Notes: generated from the sequence alone by a model not told the origin. A stretch of 64,000 nt of DNA from Cybelea sp963824595 (GCA_963824595.1 CAWGPY010000003.1:186001-250000); one strand, 5' to 3'; shown: positions 43,695 to 52,720, numbered from the stretch's first letter. A program made the numbers and translations.

Positions 43695-44556
43695 CGAGCG
43701 CTCGAACGAGCTCGCGGGCGTAGATCCCGTCGAGGAGTTGGGCTCGCCCCGCCGCGGCGATCCACGCCGGCGCGCGTTCGCTGGTCGAAACGCCCGCGTA
43801 GATCGCCAGCAGCCAGTCGGGCAGCAGATACCGCGCGCGCAGGAGGTTGAGCGGGTGCGCGCCGGTCGCCAGCCGCGCGCGCCGCGAGGGATGCTTGGCA
43901 AGAAACCGGCGGGCCATCCGCGCCTTCTCGATCGCCTTGCGCGTCTCGACTTCCAGCGTGTTCTCGTGCGGCGGCTTGAGGTGCCACAGGTACGCGTCCC
44001 ACGCAAACTTCCAGCGCAGGCCGGCAAGGCGAAGGCGGACGCCGAGCTCGGTGTCCTCCCAGCCGTAGAGATCGAAGCTCTCGTCGAATCCGCCGGCGCC
44101 GACGAACGCCGCCTTCGGCAGCGACGCGTTGCACGTGCAGAGAAACGCACGCGAGTAATTGGCCGGTGCGGGCTTCGGGCGCGCGTCGAACGCGGGCACG
44201 TTGAGGATGGGCCCGTTGACCACCCGCCGCGGCTCGGCGTGTGCCGCCGCGTGCGCCGCGATCCAGCCCTGCGGCAGCACGACGTCGTCGTCGCAGAACA
44301 GCAGGTAGCGCCCGGACGCGGCCTCCGCTCCGCGGTTGCGCGCGTAGCCGCGGTTCGGCCGCGGCGCCGCGACGTAGCGCACGAGCGGCGTCCGGCGCTC
44401 GAAGTCGCGCGCCACGTCCGGCGTATCGTCGCTCGAACCGTTGTCGACGACGATCACCTCGAACGGCGGCGCACCCGACTGCGCCTCAAGCGACGCCAAC
44501 GCACCGCGCAGATACCTCGCGCGGTCCTTGGTTGCGATCACGACCGAGAACTCCAC
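43678..44556 (-). CDS. glycosyltransferase family 2
   Basis: The 292-residue GT-A enzyme begins VEFSVVIATKDRARYLRGAL (GTG at 44556) and carries VIVVDNGSSDDTPDVARDFE, RNRGAEAASGRYLLFCDDDV with the metal motif, and GGFDESFDLYGWEDTELGVR. A longer frame to 44682 would run into the LpxB-like gene and is rejected. It lies eight bases after that gene. Confidence 0.9.
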   Translation of the reverse strand: MEFSVVIATKDRARYLRGALASLEAQSGAPPFEVIVVDNGSSDDTPDVARDFERRTPLVRYVAAPRPNRGYARNRGAEAASGRYLLFCDDDVVLPQGWIAAHAAAHAEPRRVVNGPILNVPAFDARPKPAPANYSRAFLCTCNASLPKAAFVGAGGFDESFDLYGWEDTELGVRLRLAGLRWKFAWDAYLWHLKPPHENTLEVETRKAIEKARMARRFLAKHPSRRARLATGAHPLNLLRARYLLPDWLLAIYAGVSTSERAPAWIAAAGRAQLLDGIYARELVRALDAARG

Positions 44557-44564
44557 CGCTCGCT

Positions 44565-45779
44565 CTAGGCCCCCAGCGCGAGCAGCGACGCCGCCATCCG
44601 GTCGGCCGCGCCGGCATGACCGCGATACAGCATCGCAAGGCGCCGGCTCGACGACTCGAGCCACTCCGAGTCGTCGTAGCACTCGAGGGCGACGCGCGCG
44701 ATGCGTCCGGGCGTGACGGTGCCGTGCACCTCGCGAATCAGCGCCTCGCCCGCGTCCATGTTCGGCTGCGTGTGGTGCGGGTGGCGGCGCGAGAGCGCGA
44801 CCGCCGCCATGCGCTTGAGCGGATCGCCCACGAACGGGATGCGATTGAGATACGTGAGCGGCCCGTTGATCGTCACGACCTCGGGCGCGTTGAGCGGCGT
44901 CATGGTGATGACGGGCTTACCCAGCACGGCCAGCTCGATGGTCTTCGTTCCGGGAATCGTGAGCACGAGCCGCGCCCGAGCGGCAACCGCGAGGCCGTCG
45001 GTCAGCACCGGTATGCGAACGTCGCCCGCCGGCGTGGTGAGGTAGTCGCGGCCGGCCTCGTTGACGAGCCGTCCGCGCGCGCCGAAGAGGCGCGGGTGCC
45101 CGCCGGCCTCGATCGCGGCGCGCACCTGTTCGCGCGGCGTGAACGGCGAGAGGGCGAACGCGATCGGCAGCTGCGGGCGCTCGCGCAGCATCCGCAGCGC
45201 GGCCGCGAAGTAGAACGGGATCAGGTTCTCCACCTCGTATCCGCGCGAGCCGGGCATCACCACGATGCCGTCGGCCGGCACGCCGTCGCCCGCCGGCAGC
45301 GCGGCTTCGTAGAGCGCGCCGTCGATGGCCAGGTTGCCCACCTCTTCGATGCGATCGCGCGGCGTGCCCCATTCGGCGAGCTGATCGGCGTTGCGCGCGT
45401 CCACGGCGAAGGCGCGGTCGAAGAGCTTGCGGTAGGCCCGCCGCGAGAACTTATAGGTAGCGGCGCGACCTTTCAGCCGCGCGTGCAGCCGCGCGGCGTG
45501 CAGCAGGTCGCCGCCGAAGTACTGCACCACGTCCACGCCCGCCGGCGCGCCGTCGATCCGGCCGCCCAGCGCAAACCTCACGTAGCTCCGCGGCTCGAAG
45601 ACCGCGGCCTCTGGAAACGTCTCGCGCACCATCTGCGCCTCGAAGCCGGTCGCGTAATCGTCCGGCACCAGGAAAACGTAGACGAGCGTGTCGGGCGCAC
45701 GGCGATAGAGCGAACGCAGGAGCGGCCGCAGCCAGCCGGCGACTTCACCCGGGCCGTTAGCGGTTAGTGCTATACGCAT
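44565..45779 (-). CDS. lipid-A-disaccharide synthase-like glycosyltransferase (LpxB-related)
   Basis: A 404-residue GT-B protein starting RIALTANGPGEVAGWLRPLL, the opening seen in LpxB-related proteins of several non-proteobacterial phyla, where classical LpxB has a GEASGD-type motif. Further on, GSRGYEVENLIPFYFAAALR, VLTIPGTKTIELAVLGKPVI and VGDPLKRMAAVALSRR match the LpxB C-terminal pattern. It may make the lipid A disaccharide or a related glycolipid; no lpxA, lpxC or lpxD is in the window. It overlaps hldC by 23 bases. Confidence 0.78.
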   Translation of the reverse strand: MRIALTANGPGEVAGWLRPLLRSLYRRAPDTLVYVFLVPDDYATGFEAQMVRETFPEAAVFEPRSYVRFALGGRIDGAPAGVDVVQYFGGDLLHAARLHARLKGRAATYKFSRRAYRKLFDRAFAVDARNADQLAEWGTPRDRIEEVGNLAIDGALYEAALPAGDGVPADGIVVMPGSRGYEVENLIPFYFAAALRMLRERPQLPIAFALSPFTPREQVRAAIEAGGHPRLFGARGRLVNEAGRDYLTTPAGDVRIPVLTDGLAVAARARLVLTIPGTKTIELAVLGKPVITMTPLNAPEVVTINGPLTYLNRIPFVGDPLKRMAAVALSRRHPHHTQPNMDAGEALIREVHGTVTPGRIARVALECYDDSEWLESSSRRLAMLYRGHAGAADRMAASLLALGA

Positions 45780-46260
45780 CCAAGATATGAGCGATGAGAT
45801 CGGTCGTGCTCGTGCGTTCCACGTGGGGCGCGAGCGCGATGCGTCCGCCGTGACGGCGGACGACGGTTCGCTCCGGCAGGTCTTCTTCGGCATACTGGTC
45901 GCTCTTCACGTGCACGTCGGGGCGAATACGATCGAGAAGCGTTTCGGGCGTGCGCTCGCCGAAGCCGACGACGGCGTCCACGCTGCGCAGCGCCAGCAGA
46001 ACGGCGGCGCGCTGCGCAAACGAAACGATCGGCCGGGCGGCGCCTTTGATGCGCCGCACCGAATCGTCTTCGTTCAACCCGACGATCAGCGCGTCGCCCT
46101 GGGAGCGCGCCCACGCCAGATACTCGACGTGCCCCGCGTGCACGAGATCGAAGCAGCCGTTGGTGAACGCCACGGTGCGGCCCTGCGCGCGCAGCGACTC
46201 GCGCCACGCGACGGCTTCGTCGACGCTCATGAGCCGGCCGAAGAAGTCGCTCGCGCTCAC
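45757..46260 (-). CDS. hldC: D-glycero-beta-D-manno-heptose 1-phosphate adenylyltransferase (RfaE2/HldC)
   Basis: Makes the activated heptose from heptose-1-phosphate and ATP. The 167-residue cytidylyltransferase-like fold has VAFTNGCFDLVHAGHVEYLA (HxGH-type nucleotide motif), DALIVGLNEDDSVRRIKG and HVKSDQYAEEDLPERTVVRR. It is separate from the kinase gene (split HldE), joined by a GTGA overlap. The start is a GTG at 46260. Confidence 0.92.
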   Translation of the reverse strand: MSASDFFGRLMSVDEAVAWRESLRAQGRTVAFTNGCFDLVHAGHVEYLAWARSQGDALIVGLNEDDSVRRIKGAARPIVSFAQRAAVLLALRSVDAVVGFGERTPETLLDRIRPDVHVKSDQYAEEDLPERTVVRRHGGRIALAPHVERTSTTDLIAHILDAYSTNR

Positions 46261-47237
46261 GTCGCGGGATCGAGCAGCGCGAGGATCTCCTGCGGCGACG
46301 CGGTCGCCGTCCCGAGCTTCGCGACCACGGCGCCGGCCGCGAAGTTCGCCAGCTGCATCGCCTGTTCGATCGGCGCGCCCGTCGCGAGCGCGAGACCCAG
46401 CACAGCGATGACCGTGTCGCCCGCCCCGCTGACGTCGTAGACCGTGCGCGCGACCGACGGAATCTCCAGCCGTTCGCCGTCGCGCCCGAAGAGCGCCATC
46501 CCGTGCTCGCCCCGCGTGATCACCGCGTAGCGGCAGTCGAGCATCTCCAGCAGCCGCAGCCCGGCGCGCTCCAGGCTCGCGTCGTCGACGATCGGCAGAC
46601 CGGCGATCGTCGCTGCCTCGGCGACGTTGGGCGCGACGCACGTCACGCCCGAGAACAGCGCGATGTTCTGCGGCTTCGGATCGGCCAGCACCAGCGGACA
46701 CGCGGCGGCGGCCTCGACGAGCTCGCGCGAGAGCAAGCCCTTTGCATAGTCGCTGAGGATCACCGCGTCGCACTCCGCGGCGCGATCGCGCACGTAGGCG
46801 GTCAGCTTGGCGCGGTCGGAATCCGACAGCGGCGACGTGGACTCCCAGTCTGCGCGCACCACCTGCTGGTTGTGAGCGACGATGCGCGTCTTACGCGTCG
46901 TCGGGCGATCGGCGCTCTCGAAGACGCCCGAGTCGTCCACGTCCTCGTTGCGCAGCAGCTCGCGCACGTGAGCGGCGAACCCGTCGTTGCCCACGATGCC
47001 GCCGAACACCACGTTGGCGCGCAGCGCGCGCAGGTTGTTGGCCACGTTGCCCGCGCCGCCGAGCGTGAACGAGTGATCGGCCACCGCGACGACCGGCACC
47101 GGCGCCTCGGGCGAGATGCGGGTGACGGTGCCCCAGATCCATTCGTCGAGCATCAGGTCGCCGACGACCAGAATCTTGCGCCCCGTCGCGCGCTCGAAGA
47201 GCGTGCGCGCATCGGGAACCATCAGCGACGGCGTCAC
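46257..47237 (-). CDS. hldA: D-glycero-beta-D-manno-heptose-7-phosphate kinase (RfaE1/HldA)
   Basis: A PfkB/ribokinase-family kinase, 326 residues, that phosphorylates the C1 hydroxyl of heptose-7-phosphate. Features: GRKILVVGDLMLDEWIWGTV, EAPVPVVAVADHSFTLGGAG, the anion-hole/catalytic motif YDVSGAGDTVIAVLGLALAT and CDAVILSDYAKGLLS. A GTG at 47237 overlapping the gmhA stop is the likely start; an ATG at 47222 is possible. Together with GmhA and HldC it completes most of the ADP-heptose route. No gmhB or hldD gene is in view. Confidence 0.93.
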   Translation of the reverse strand: MTPSLMVPDARTLFERATGRKILVVGDLMLDEWIWGTVTRISPEAPVPVVAVADHSFTLGGAGNVANNLRALRANVVFGGIVGNDGFAAHVRELLRNEDVDDSGVFESADRPTTRKTRIVAHNQQVVRADWESTSPLSDSDRAKLTAYVRDRAAECDAVILSDYAKGLLSRELVEAAAACPLVLADPKPQNIALFSGVTCVAPNVAEAATIAGLPIVDDASLERAGLRLLEMLDCRYAVITRGEHGMALFGRDGERLEIPSVARTVYDVSGAGDTVIAVLGLALATGAPIEQAMQLANFAAGAVVAKLGTATASPQEILALLDPAT

Positions 47238-47824
47238 GGGATGCCGCCGTCGAAGATCAGCTGCTGCTCGACCAGATCGCAGACGATGTGGGCCATCACC
47301 TGGTGCACCTCTTGCACGATCGCGGCGTAGCCGTCGGGCCCGACCAGCGAATGATCCGCGATCTCGGCAACGCGGCCGCCCCCGTTGCCGGTGAACGCGA
47401 CCGTCACCGCGCCGCGCTTCTTCGCCGCCTCGAGCGCGAGCACCACGTTGCGCGACGTTCCGCTCGTCGTCATGCCGATCACCACGTCGCCCGGCCGCGC
47501 GAACGCCTCGACCTGGCGCGAGAAGACGCGATCGTAGCCGTAGTCGTTGCCGACGCACGTGAGCGTTGACGAGTTCACCGAGAGCGCCTCGCTGTAGAGG
47601 CCCGGCCGCTCGCGCAGGAATCGCCCCGAGAGCTCGGCGGCCATGTGCTGCGCCTCCGCCGCGCTGCCGCCGTTGCCGCACCACAGCACCTTCTTCCCGT
47701 CGCGCAACGCGCGCACGACGGCAACGACGACGGCCTCGACCTGCGCGCGGTAGTGCGGCGCGTCGAGCAGCCCGCGCCGGTCGGCGAGCAGTTCGTCAAA
47801 GTTGCGGCGTCCGTGATAGTTCAC
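47234..47824 (-). CDS. gmhA: sedoheptulose-7-phosphate isomerase
   Basis: The first step of ADP-heptose synthesis. The 196-residue SIS-domain protein has VLWCGNGGSAAEAQHMAAEL, SGRFLRERPGLYSEALSVNS, GDVVIGMTTSGTSRNVVLAL and QEVHQVMAHIVCDLVEQQLI, all characteristic of GmhA. It starts at a GTG overlapping the accB stop and ends in a GTG overlap with hldA, so lipid and heptose genes are translationally linked. Confidence 0.94.
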   Translation of the reverse strand: MNYHGRRNFDELLADRRGLLDAPHYRAQVEAVVVAVVRALRDGKKVLWCGNGGSAAEAQHMAAELSGRFLRERPGLYSEALSVNSSTLTCVGNDYGYDRVFSRQVEAFARPGDVVIGMTTSGTSRNVVLALEAAKKRGAVTVAFTGNGGGRVAEIADHSLVGPDGYAAIVQEVHQVMAHIVCDLVEQQLIFDGGIP

Positions 47825-48264
47825 GGCTTGATCCAAAAAAGTTCCTCGCCCTGCGAGACGAGCTCGCCGTTGTCGGGTACGATGCGCACGATCGTTCCGG
47901 CGTCGTCGCTCTGGATCTCGTTGAAGAGCTTCATCGCCTCGAGCACGCACAGCACGTCGCCGGTCTCGACGCGGTCGCCGACCTCGACGTATGCCGGGGC
48001 GTCGGGCGACGGCGAGCGATAAAAGACGCCGGTCAGCGGCGCGAGGACCTTCGTGACGTTCGGATCGGCCGCGGCGGCCGGCGGCGCGTCGGACGCCGCC
48101 GCGGCGGGCGCGTACGCCACCGCGGGCGCCTCCGGCGAGCGGCGCGACAGCTCGTAGACGGCGCCGCCGAGCTTGACCTTGATCGTGTCGAGGTCGTGCT
48201 CGTTCATGATCGCCAGCAGCTCGCGCAGGGTCTGCGTTTCCTCGGCGTAGCGCTCGTCCATCAT
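47821..48264 (-). CDS. accB: biotin carboxyl carrier protein of acetyl-CoA carboxylase
   Basis: A 147-residue carrier that brings carboxybiotin to carboxyltransferase for malonyl-CoA synthesis. The N-terminus (ETQTLRELLAIMNEHDLDTI) is the usual AccB helix, followed by an Ala/Pro-rich linker and a biotinyl domain (VTKVLAPLTGVFYRSPSPDA) with the biotinylated lysine in VLCVLEAMKLFNEIQS. accC is not adjacent, unusual for this gene. It overlaps hisS upstream (ATGA) and gmhA downstream (GTGA). Confidence 0.93.
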   Translation of the reverse strand: MMDERYAEETQTLRELLAIMNEHDLDTIKVKLGGAVYELSRRSPEAPAVAYAPAAAASDAPPAAAADPNVTKVLAPLTGVFYRSPSPDAPAYVEVGDRVETGDVLCVLEAMKLFNEIQSDDAGTIVRIVPDNGELVSQGEELFWIKP

Positions 48265-49538
48265 CGGTCCGCTTCGCCGAGAAGCTCGATAAGGACTCCA
48301 CTCTCGCCGAGGGGCACCCGCCGGTCGCTCCGATCCTCCAGGTCGCGCACCACGAGCTCGCCTGCGGCCAGCTCGTCGGTGCCGACGATCAGCGCGTACC
48401 GGGCGCGCTGTCTGTCGGCGTTCTTCAAGTGGGCGAGCAGCTTGCGGTCGTTGTAGTCGGCGAAGACGGGCGCGTCGAGTCGCCTGCGCAGTTCGGCGAC
48501 GAGCGGCGCGACGACGGTTCGAGCTTGCGCGCCGAGCGCGATCGCCGCGACGCCGCGGCGCCGCGGCTCTCCCGCCTCCGCAACGGCGTCGACCATCGTG
48601 AGGAAGCGCTCCATCCCCAGCGCGAAGCCGACGGCCGGCACGTCGGGACCGCCAAGCGAGCGCACGAGGCCGTCGTAGCGGCCGCCGCCGCACACGCTGC
48701 TCTGGGCGCCGAGCACGCTCGACGTGATCTCGAAAACGGTGCGCCCGTAATAGTCGAGGCCGCGAACGATCCTGGGATTGATCGTGAACGGAATCTTCGC
48801 GAGGTCGAGATACGCCTTGACCGCATCGAAGTGTTCGCGGCATTCGTCGCAGAGATACGACTCGAACGTCGGCGCGCTCTCGACGAACGGCGCGTCGGCC
48901 GGATCCTTGCTGTCGAGCAGGCGCAGCGGGTTGCGTTCCACGCGCCGCCGTGCGTCGTCGCTCATCTCCGCGAGGTTCGGACGAAAGTGCGCCAAGAGCG
49001 CGTCGCGATAGAGCGGACGGCAGCGATCGTCGCCGAGCGAGTTGAGGTTGAGCGTCGCATCGGCGATGCCGTAGCTCCGCACGAGCTCCCACGCGAGCGA
49101 GATGACTTCCAGATCAGCCTCGGGCCCGGGAAAGCCGAAGCACTCCACGCCGAATTGATGCGACTGACGATAGCGGCCCTTCTGCGGCCGCTCGTATCGA
49201 AAGATCGGTCCGATGTAGTAGAGCCGCAACGGACCGCTCGCGAAGAGATGATGCTCCAGCGCGGCGCGAACCACCGGCGCCGTCCATTCCGGACGCAGCG
49301 TCAGCGAACGGCCGCCTCGGTCGGGGAACGTATACATCTCTTTTTCGACGATGTCGGTCTGCTCGCCGACTCCGCGCACGAACAGTTCGGTCGACTCGAA
49401 GACCGGCGTGCGGATCTCGCCGTAGCCGTAGCGCTCCGCGAGCGCGTGGATGCGCGCTTCGAGGGCGCTCCAGCGCCCGGACTCGGGAGGAAAGAAATCG
49501 GCGGTGCCGCGCGGCGCGCTCAGCTTTTCAGGCGTCAC
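48261..49538 (-). CDS. hisS: histidine--tRNA ligase
   Basis: A class II synthetase of 425 residues. Motif 1 (GYGEIRTPVFESTELFVRGV), LTLRPEWTAPVVRAALEHHL (motif 2 region), IGPIFRYERPQKGRYRQSHQ, and the histidine-specific segments RGLDYYGRTVFEI and GGGRYDGL are clear. The C-terminal anticodon-binding domain has VFADYNDRKLLAHLKNADR. The start is a GTG at 49538. It heads the minus-strand envelope block. Confidence 0.97.
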   Translation of the reverse strand: MTPEKLSAPRGTADFFPPESGRWSALEARIHALAERYGYGEIRTPVFESTELFVRGVGEQTDIVEKEMYTFPDRGGRSLTLRPEWTAPVVRAALEHHLFASGPLRLYYIGPIFRYERPQKGRYRQSHQFGVECFGFPGPEADLEVISLAWELVRSYGIADATLNLNSLGDDRCRPLYRDALLAHFRPNLAEMSDDARRRVERNPLRLLDSKDPADAPFVESAPTFESYLCDECREHFDAVKAYLDLAKIPFTINPRIVRGLDYYGRTVFEITSSVLGAQSSVCGGGRYDGLVRSLGGPDVPAVGFALGMERFLTMVDAVAEAGEPRRRGVAAIALGAQARTVVAPLVAELRRRLDAPVFADYNDRKLLAHLKNADRQRARYALIVGTDELAAGELVVRDLEDRSDRRVPLGESGVLIELLGEADR

Positions 49539-49591
49539 CGCGGCGGTCTTCGCCCCACGCCGACGCTAGCCATTGCGCGGCCGCATCGTGA

Positions 49592-50731
49592 TTGTCGCGC
49601 GTGCGAACCGTCCTCTACGGTATAGCGGCGGTGGCTCTCGCCGCGCTCTCTTCGCCCGACGCGCTGCGATCCGCGCTCGCGGCGTCGGCGAGCGCGCTCC
49701 TCGAAGCGACGCCGTTCGTGCTGGCGGGAATCGCGGTCGCGCGCGTTTTGCCGGGACGCGCGGTCGTCGAGCATCTCGGCTGCGGCTGCGGCGACGGGCC
49801 CTCGGCGCGCTCGTTGCCGGCCGCAGCGGCCGCCGGGCTCGTCTTCGGGGCGCCGGTCGCGGTGGCGCGATTGCTCGCCGGGCTGCTCGCGTCGCGCTTA
49901 CTGCGCCGTTCGTCGCAGTGCGGCGCCTCCGGCGCGTCGCATCCGCTGCGCGAGCTCGCGGCGCTGCTGCCGGCCGCCGCGCTCGCGGGAGCCGCGATGC
50001 AGCTGCTGGGCGGCGTCGATCCGGCGCGCCTCCCGCCGTTCGCCCAGGCGCTGCTCGGCGCGGCGCTCGGATTCGTTGCGGCGCCGTGCGGGTTGGGTGC
50101 GGTCGCGCTCGCCGGCGCGCTGCGCGTGCGCGCGCCGGTCGCTGCCGCGGCGTTCCTCTGTATCGCGGGCATCGCCGATCTGCGCGCGCTCCGTCCGCGA
50201 TCGCATGCGGGGCCGGGGCACGACGCGTTCGCCTACGCGCTGCTCGCCGGCGCGCTCGCCGTGGTGGCCGCGCGGCGCGGCGACGCGCTCGTTCATCCCG
50301 CGCTCGCGGCGCCGCTGTGGTGCTGCGCCGTCGCGGCGGCCGGCTACGCCGTCGGACACCGGCGCGAACGCTGCGGGGCCGCGCGCGTCGCGCCCGCGCT
50401 GATGCTTGCGGGAGCGCTCGCAGGCGCGCCGCCGCCGCAGTATCGCGCGACGGAAACGACGTTGACCGATCTCTTCGCGGGCGAGCGCGTGACGTTCAGC
50501 GGCGCGCTCGAGCGCGACGGTTCGCATAGCGCCGTCGTGCGTTACGCGATCGCGTGCTGCCGCGCGGACGCCGTGCCGGTCGCGGTTCGCCTCGACCGCG
50601 CGCCGCCGTTCGCGAATGGAACGTGGGTGCGCGTGGACGGCCGCATCGGGGGCGCCGGCGGCGACCTGCGCCTGGTGCCGGCACGCGTCGACCGGATCGC
50701 GCCGCCGTCGGATCCGTTTCTCTATCGCTAA
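49592..50731 (+). CDS. membrane protein resembling a YcgR permease fused to a YcgQ (DUF1980) tail
   Basis: About 379 residues. The N-terminal two thirds are membrane helices, with ALLEATPFVLAGIAVARVLP resembling DUF318/YcgR-type permeases and a Cys/Gly-rich loop HLGCGCGDG. The C-terminal about 110 residues (TLTDLFAGERVTFSGALERD, VRYAIACCRADAVPVAVRLD, GTWVRVDGRIGGAGGDLRLV) resemble the soluble part of the DUF1980/TIGR03943 proteins encoded beside such permeases. A fusion of the two is therefore likely; transported species unknown (metal or anion). Start: TTG at 49592, or GTG at 49601. Confidence 0.65.
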   Translation: MSRVRTVLYGIAAVALAALSSPDALRSALAASASALLEATPFVLAGIAVARVLPGRAVVEHLGCGCGDGPSARSLPAAAAAGLVFGAPVAVARLLAGLLASRLLRRSSQCGASGASHPLRELAALLPAAALAGAAMQLLGGVDPARLPPFAQALLGAALGFVAAPCGLGAVALAGALRVRAPVAAAAFLCIAGIADLRALRPRSHAGPGHDAFAYALLAGALAVVAARRGDALVHPALAAPLWCCAVAAAGYAVGHRRERCGAARVAPALMLAGALAGAPPPQYRATETTLTDLFAGERVTFSGALERDGSHSAVVRYAIACCRADAVPVAVRLDRAPPFANGTWVRVDGRIGGAGGDLRLVPARVDRIAPPSDPFLYR

Positions 50732-50742
50732 GGCTCTTGGTT

Positions 50743-51132
50743 CTACTTCGCTTTCGGCTCGAGCAGCTCGACCGGAATGCCGTTCGGATCCTCGACGAAC
50801 GCGATGGCGCGCGTTCCACTCGGCGCCTTGTAGACGTCCTTGAGCACCTTCACGCCGCGGGCCTTGATCTTGTTCACGTACTCCTGCAGGTCGCCCTCGA
50901 CTTCGAGCGCGAGATGCTCGTACCGGTTGCCGAGCTCGTGCGGGGGATGCTCCTCGAGATCGTACACCAGCTCGATGTACGAGTTCCAATCGCTCCCGAC
51001 GAACGCCATGTCGGCGTTGCCGGGATAGTGATGCGGGCCGCCCAAGAGCTTGAGCTCCAACTTCTCGGTGTAGAAGTCGATCGACTCCTTCATGTCGTTG
51101 ACGAAGATCGACGTGTGTAAGAATCTCGGCAT
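50743..51132 (-). CDS. VOC-family (glyoxalase/dioxygenase fold) protein
   Basis: The 129-residue vicinal-oxygen-chelate fold in two beta-alpha-beta modules: FLHTSIFVNDMKESIDFYTE and NRYEHLALEVEGDLQEYVNK, ending FVEDPNGIPVELLEPKAK. Metal-ligand candidates are His (FLHTS), Glu (IELVYD), His (YEHLAL) and Glu (VELLE), the glyoxalase I pattern, so lactoylglutathione lyase-like or other metal-dependent activity is possible. The ATG at 51132 has GAGG seven bases upstream; the TTG two codons earlier is too close to that site. Confidence 0.85.
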   Translation of the reverse strand: MPRFLHTSIFVNDMKESIDFYTEKLELKLLGGPHHYPGNADMAFVGSDWNSYIELVYDLEEHPPHELGNRYEHLALEVEGDLQEYVNKIKARGVKVLKDVYKAPSGTRAIAFVEDPNGIPVELLEPKAK

Positions 51133-51142
51133 TGCCAAACCT

Positions 51143-52720
51143 CTAGTGCAGGAAGTACCGGTAGTTCGAAAAGACCAGCGCGACGCCGAGGCGATCGGCG
51201 GCCGCGATCACTTCGCCGTCTCGAATCGATCCGCCCGGCGCGATGATCGCGCTGCAGCCGCCCGCGGCCGCGGCCTCGAGCCCGTCGGCGAAAGGAAAGA
51301 AGCCGTCGCTCGCGCAGGCCGAGCCGGCGGCTTTGGCGCCGGCGCGGTGCGCGGCGATTTGGACCGCGCTCACGCGGTTGGTCTGTCCGGCGCAGATGCC
51401 GCGCGTCGTGCCGTGCTTGACGATCACGATGCCGTTGCTCTTCACGTGCCGCACGACGTCCCACGCGAAGGCGAGGTCGTGCCATTCCTGCGCGTCGGGT
51501 TGCCGCCGGCTCACCACGCGCCACTCCTCGGCCGGCGCCTCGGGGTCGTCGTTCTCGGCCAGCACGCCGCCCAGCGCGCTGCGCAGCCGCAGCTCGCGCG
51601 CAAGCTCGTCGGGCAGCGAGCTCGCGAAGCGCATCACGCGCAGGTTCTTCTTTTCCCTGAGCACCGCGAGGGCGGCGGCGTCGAACGCGGGCGCCGCGAC
51701 GATCTCCAGAAAGAACTCGCTCAGCGACCGCGCCGCCGCTTCGTCGATCGCAGCGTCGGCCGCCACGATGCCGCCGTACGCCGAGACGGGATCGGCCTGC
51801 AGCGCCTCGCGCACGGCCAGCGCGACCGTCGAGCGCTGCGCGACGCCGCACGGAACGGCGTGCTTCACCACCGCGGCGCGCACGAATCGCGAACGCTCGC
51901 TGCCGAACTGCGCGCCGAGCGGCGCGCGCGAGAGCACCCGCAGCGTGGCATCGAGGTCGAGCAAGTTGTTATAGGACAGCGCCTTGCCGTGCAGCTGCTC
52001 CGGCAGCCGGTCGACGCGATCGAGATAGAACGCCGCGCGTTCCTGCGGGTTGGTGCCGTAGCGCAGCCGCTTCGCGAGCGGCAGCGTGAGCGCCAGCGCG
52101 CCGGGAAGCTGGCTCGGCAGCACCTCGCCCGCCGTCGCAAGATAGTGGGCGATCGCGGCGTCGTACTCGGCCGTGCGCTCGAACGCCGCGATCGCCAGCT
52201 TGCGGCGCAGCGCCACGGAGACGACGCCGCTCTCGACGGCGGCGCGGTACTCCGCGTACTGCGACGGATGCGTCAGCACGGCCACGTGCTCGAAGTTCTT
52301 CGCGGCGGCACGCAGCAGCGCCACACCGCCCACGTCGATCTGCTCCAACGCTTCGTCCGGCGTCGTTCCCTCGCGTGCGACCGTGGCCTCGAACGGATAC
52401 AGATTGACGACGACGGCGACGATCGCGGGAATCGCGTACTTCTCCGCCTGCCCGGCGTGCTCGCGATCGGCGCGGTCGTAGAGAATCGCTCCAAACACCT
52501 TGGGATGCAGCGTCTTGACGCGTCCGCCGAACAGCGCCGGAAACCCGGTAAGCTCCTCGACGTCGCGGGCCGGCAGACCGTGCTCGAGCAGATAGGCGCG
52601 CGTGCCGCCGGTCGCGTAGAGCTGCGTGCCGCGCGCGTTCAGCGCGCCGGCCAGCTCGGCCGCGCCCGTTTTGTCGTACACCGAAAAGAGCGCGGCGGGT
52701 GAGCCGGGCTCGTTAGGCAA
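51143..52720 (-). CDS. purH: bifunctional AICAR transformylase / IMP cyclohydrolase
   Basis: Catalyses the last two steps of de novo IMP synthesis. The 525-residue protein has the N-terminal cyclohydrolase (ALFSVYDKTGAAELAGALNA, ELTGFPALFGGRVKTLHPKV) and the AICAR transformylase (LRYGTNPQERAAFYLDRVD, VKHAVPCGVAQRSTVALAVR with the catalytic Lys-His, and DGFFPFADGLEAAAAGGCSA). The likely start is the TTG at 52720, which overlaps the smc end by eight bases; a frame to 52765 adds 15 residues inside smc. Confidence 0.95.
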   Translation of the reverse strand: MPNEPGSPAALFSVYDKTGAAELAGALNARGTQLYATGGTRAYLLEHGLPARDVEELTGFPALFGGRVKTLHPKVFGAILYDRADREHAGQAEKYAIPAIVAVVVNLYPFEATVAREGTTPDEALEQIDVGGVALLRAAAKNFEHVAVLTHPSQYAEYRAAVESGVVSVALRRKLAIAAFERTAEYDAAIAHYLATAGEVLPSQLPGALALTLPLAKRLRYGTNPQERAAFYLDRVDRLPEQLHGKALSYNNLLDLDATLRVLSRAPLGAQFGSERSRFVRAAVVKHAVPCGVAQRSTVALAVREALQADPVSAYGGIVAADAAIDEAAARSLSEFFLEIVAAPAFDAAALAVLREKKNLRVMRFASSLPDELARELRLRSALGGVLAENDDPEAPAEEWRVVSRRQPDAQEWHDLAFAWDVVRHVKSNGIVIVKHGTTRGICAGQTNRVSAVQIAAHRAGAKAAGSACASDGFFPFADGLEAAAAGGCSAIIAPGGSIRDGEVIAAADRLGVALVFSNYRYFLH

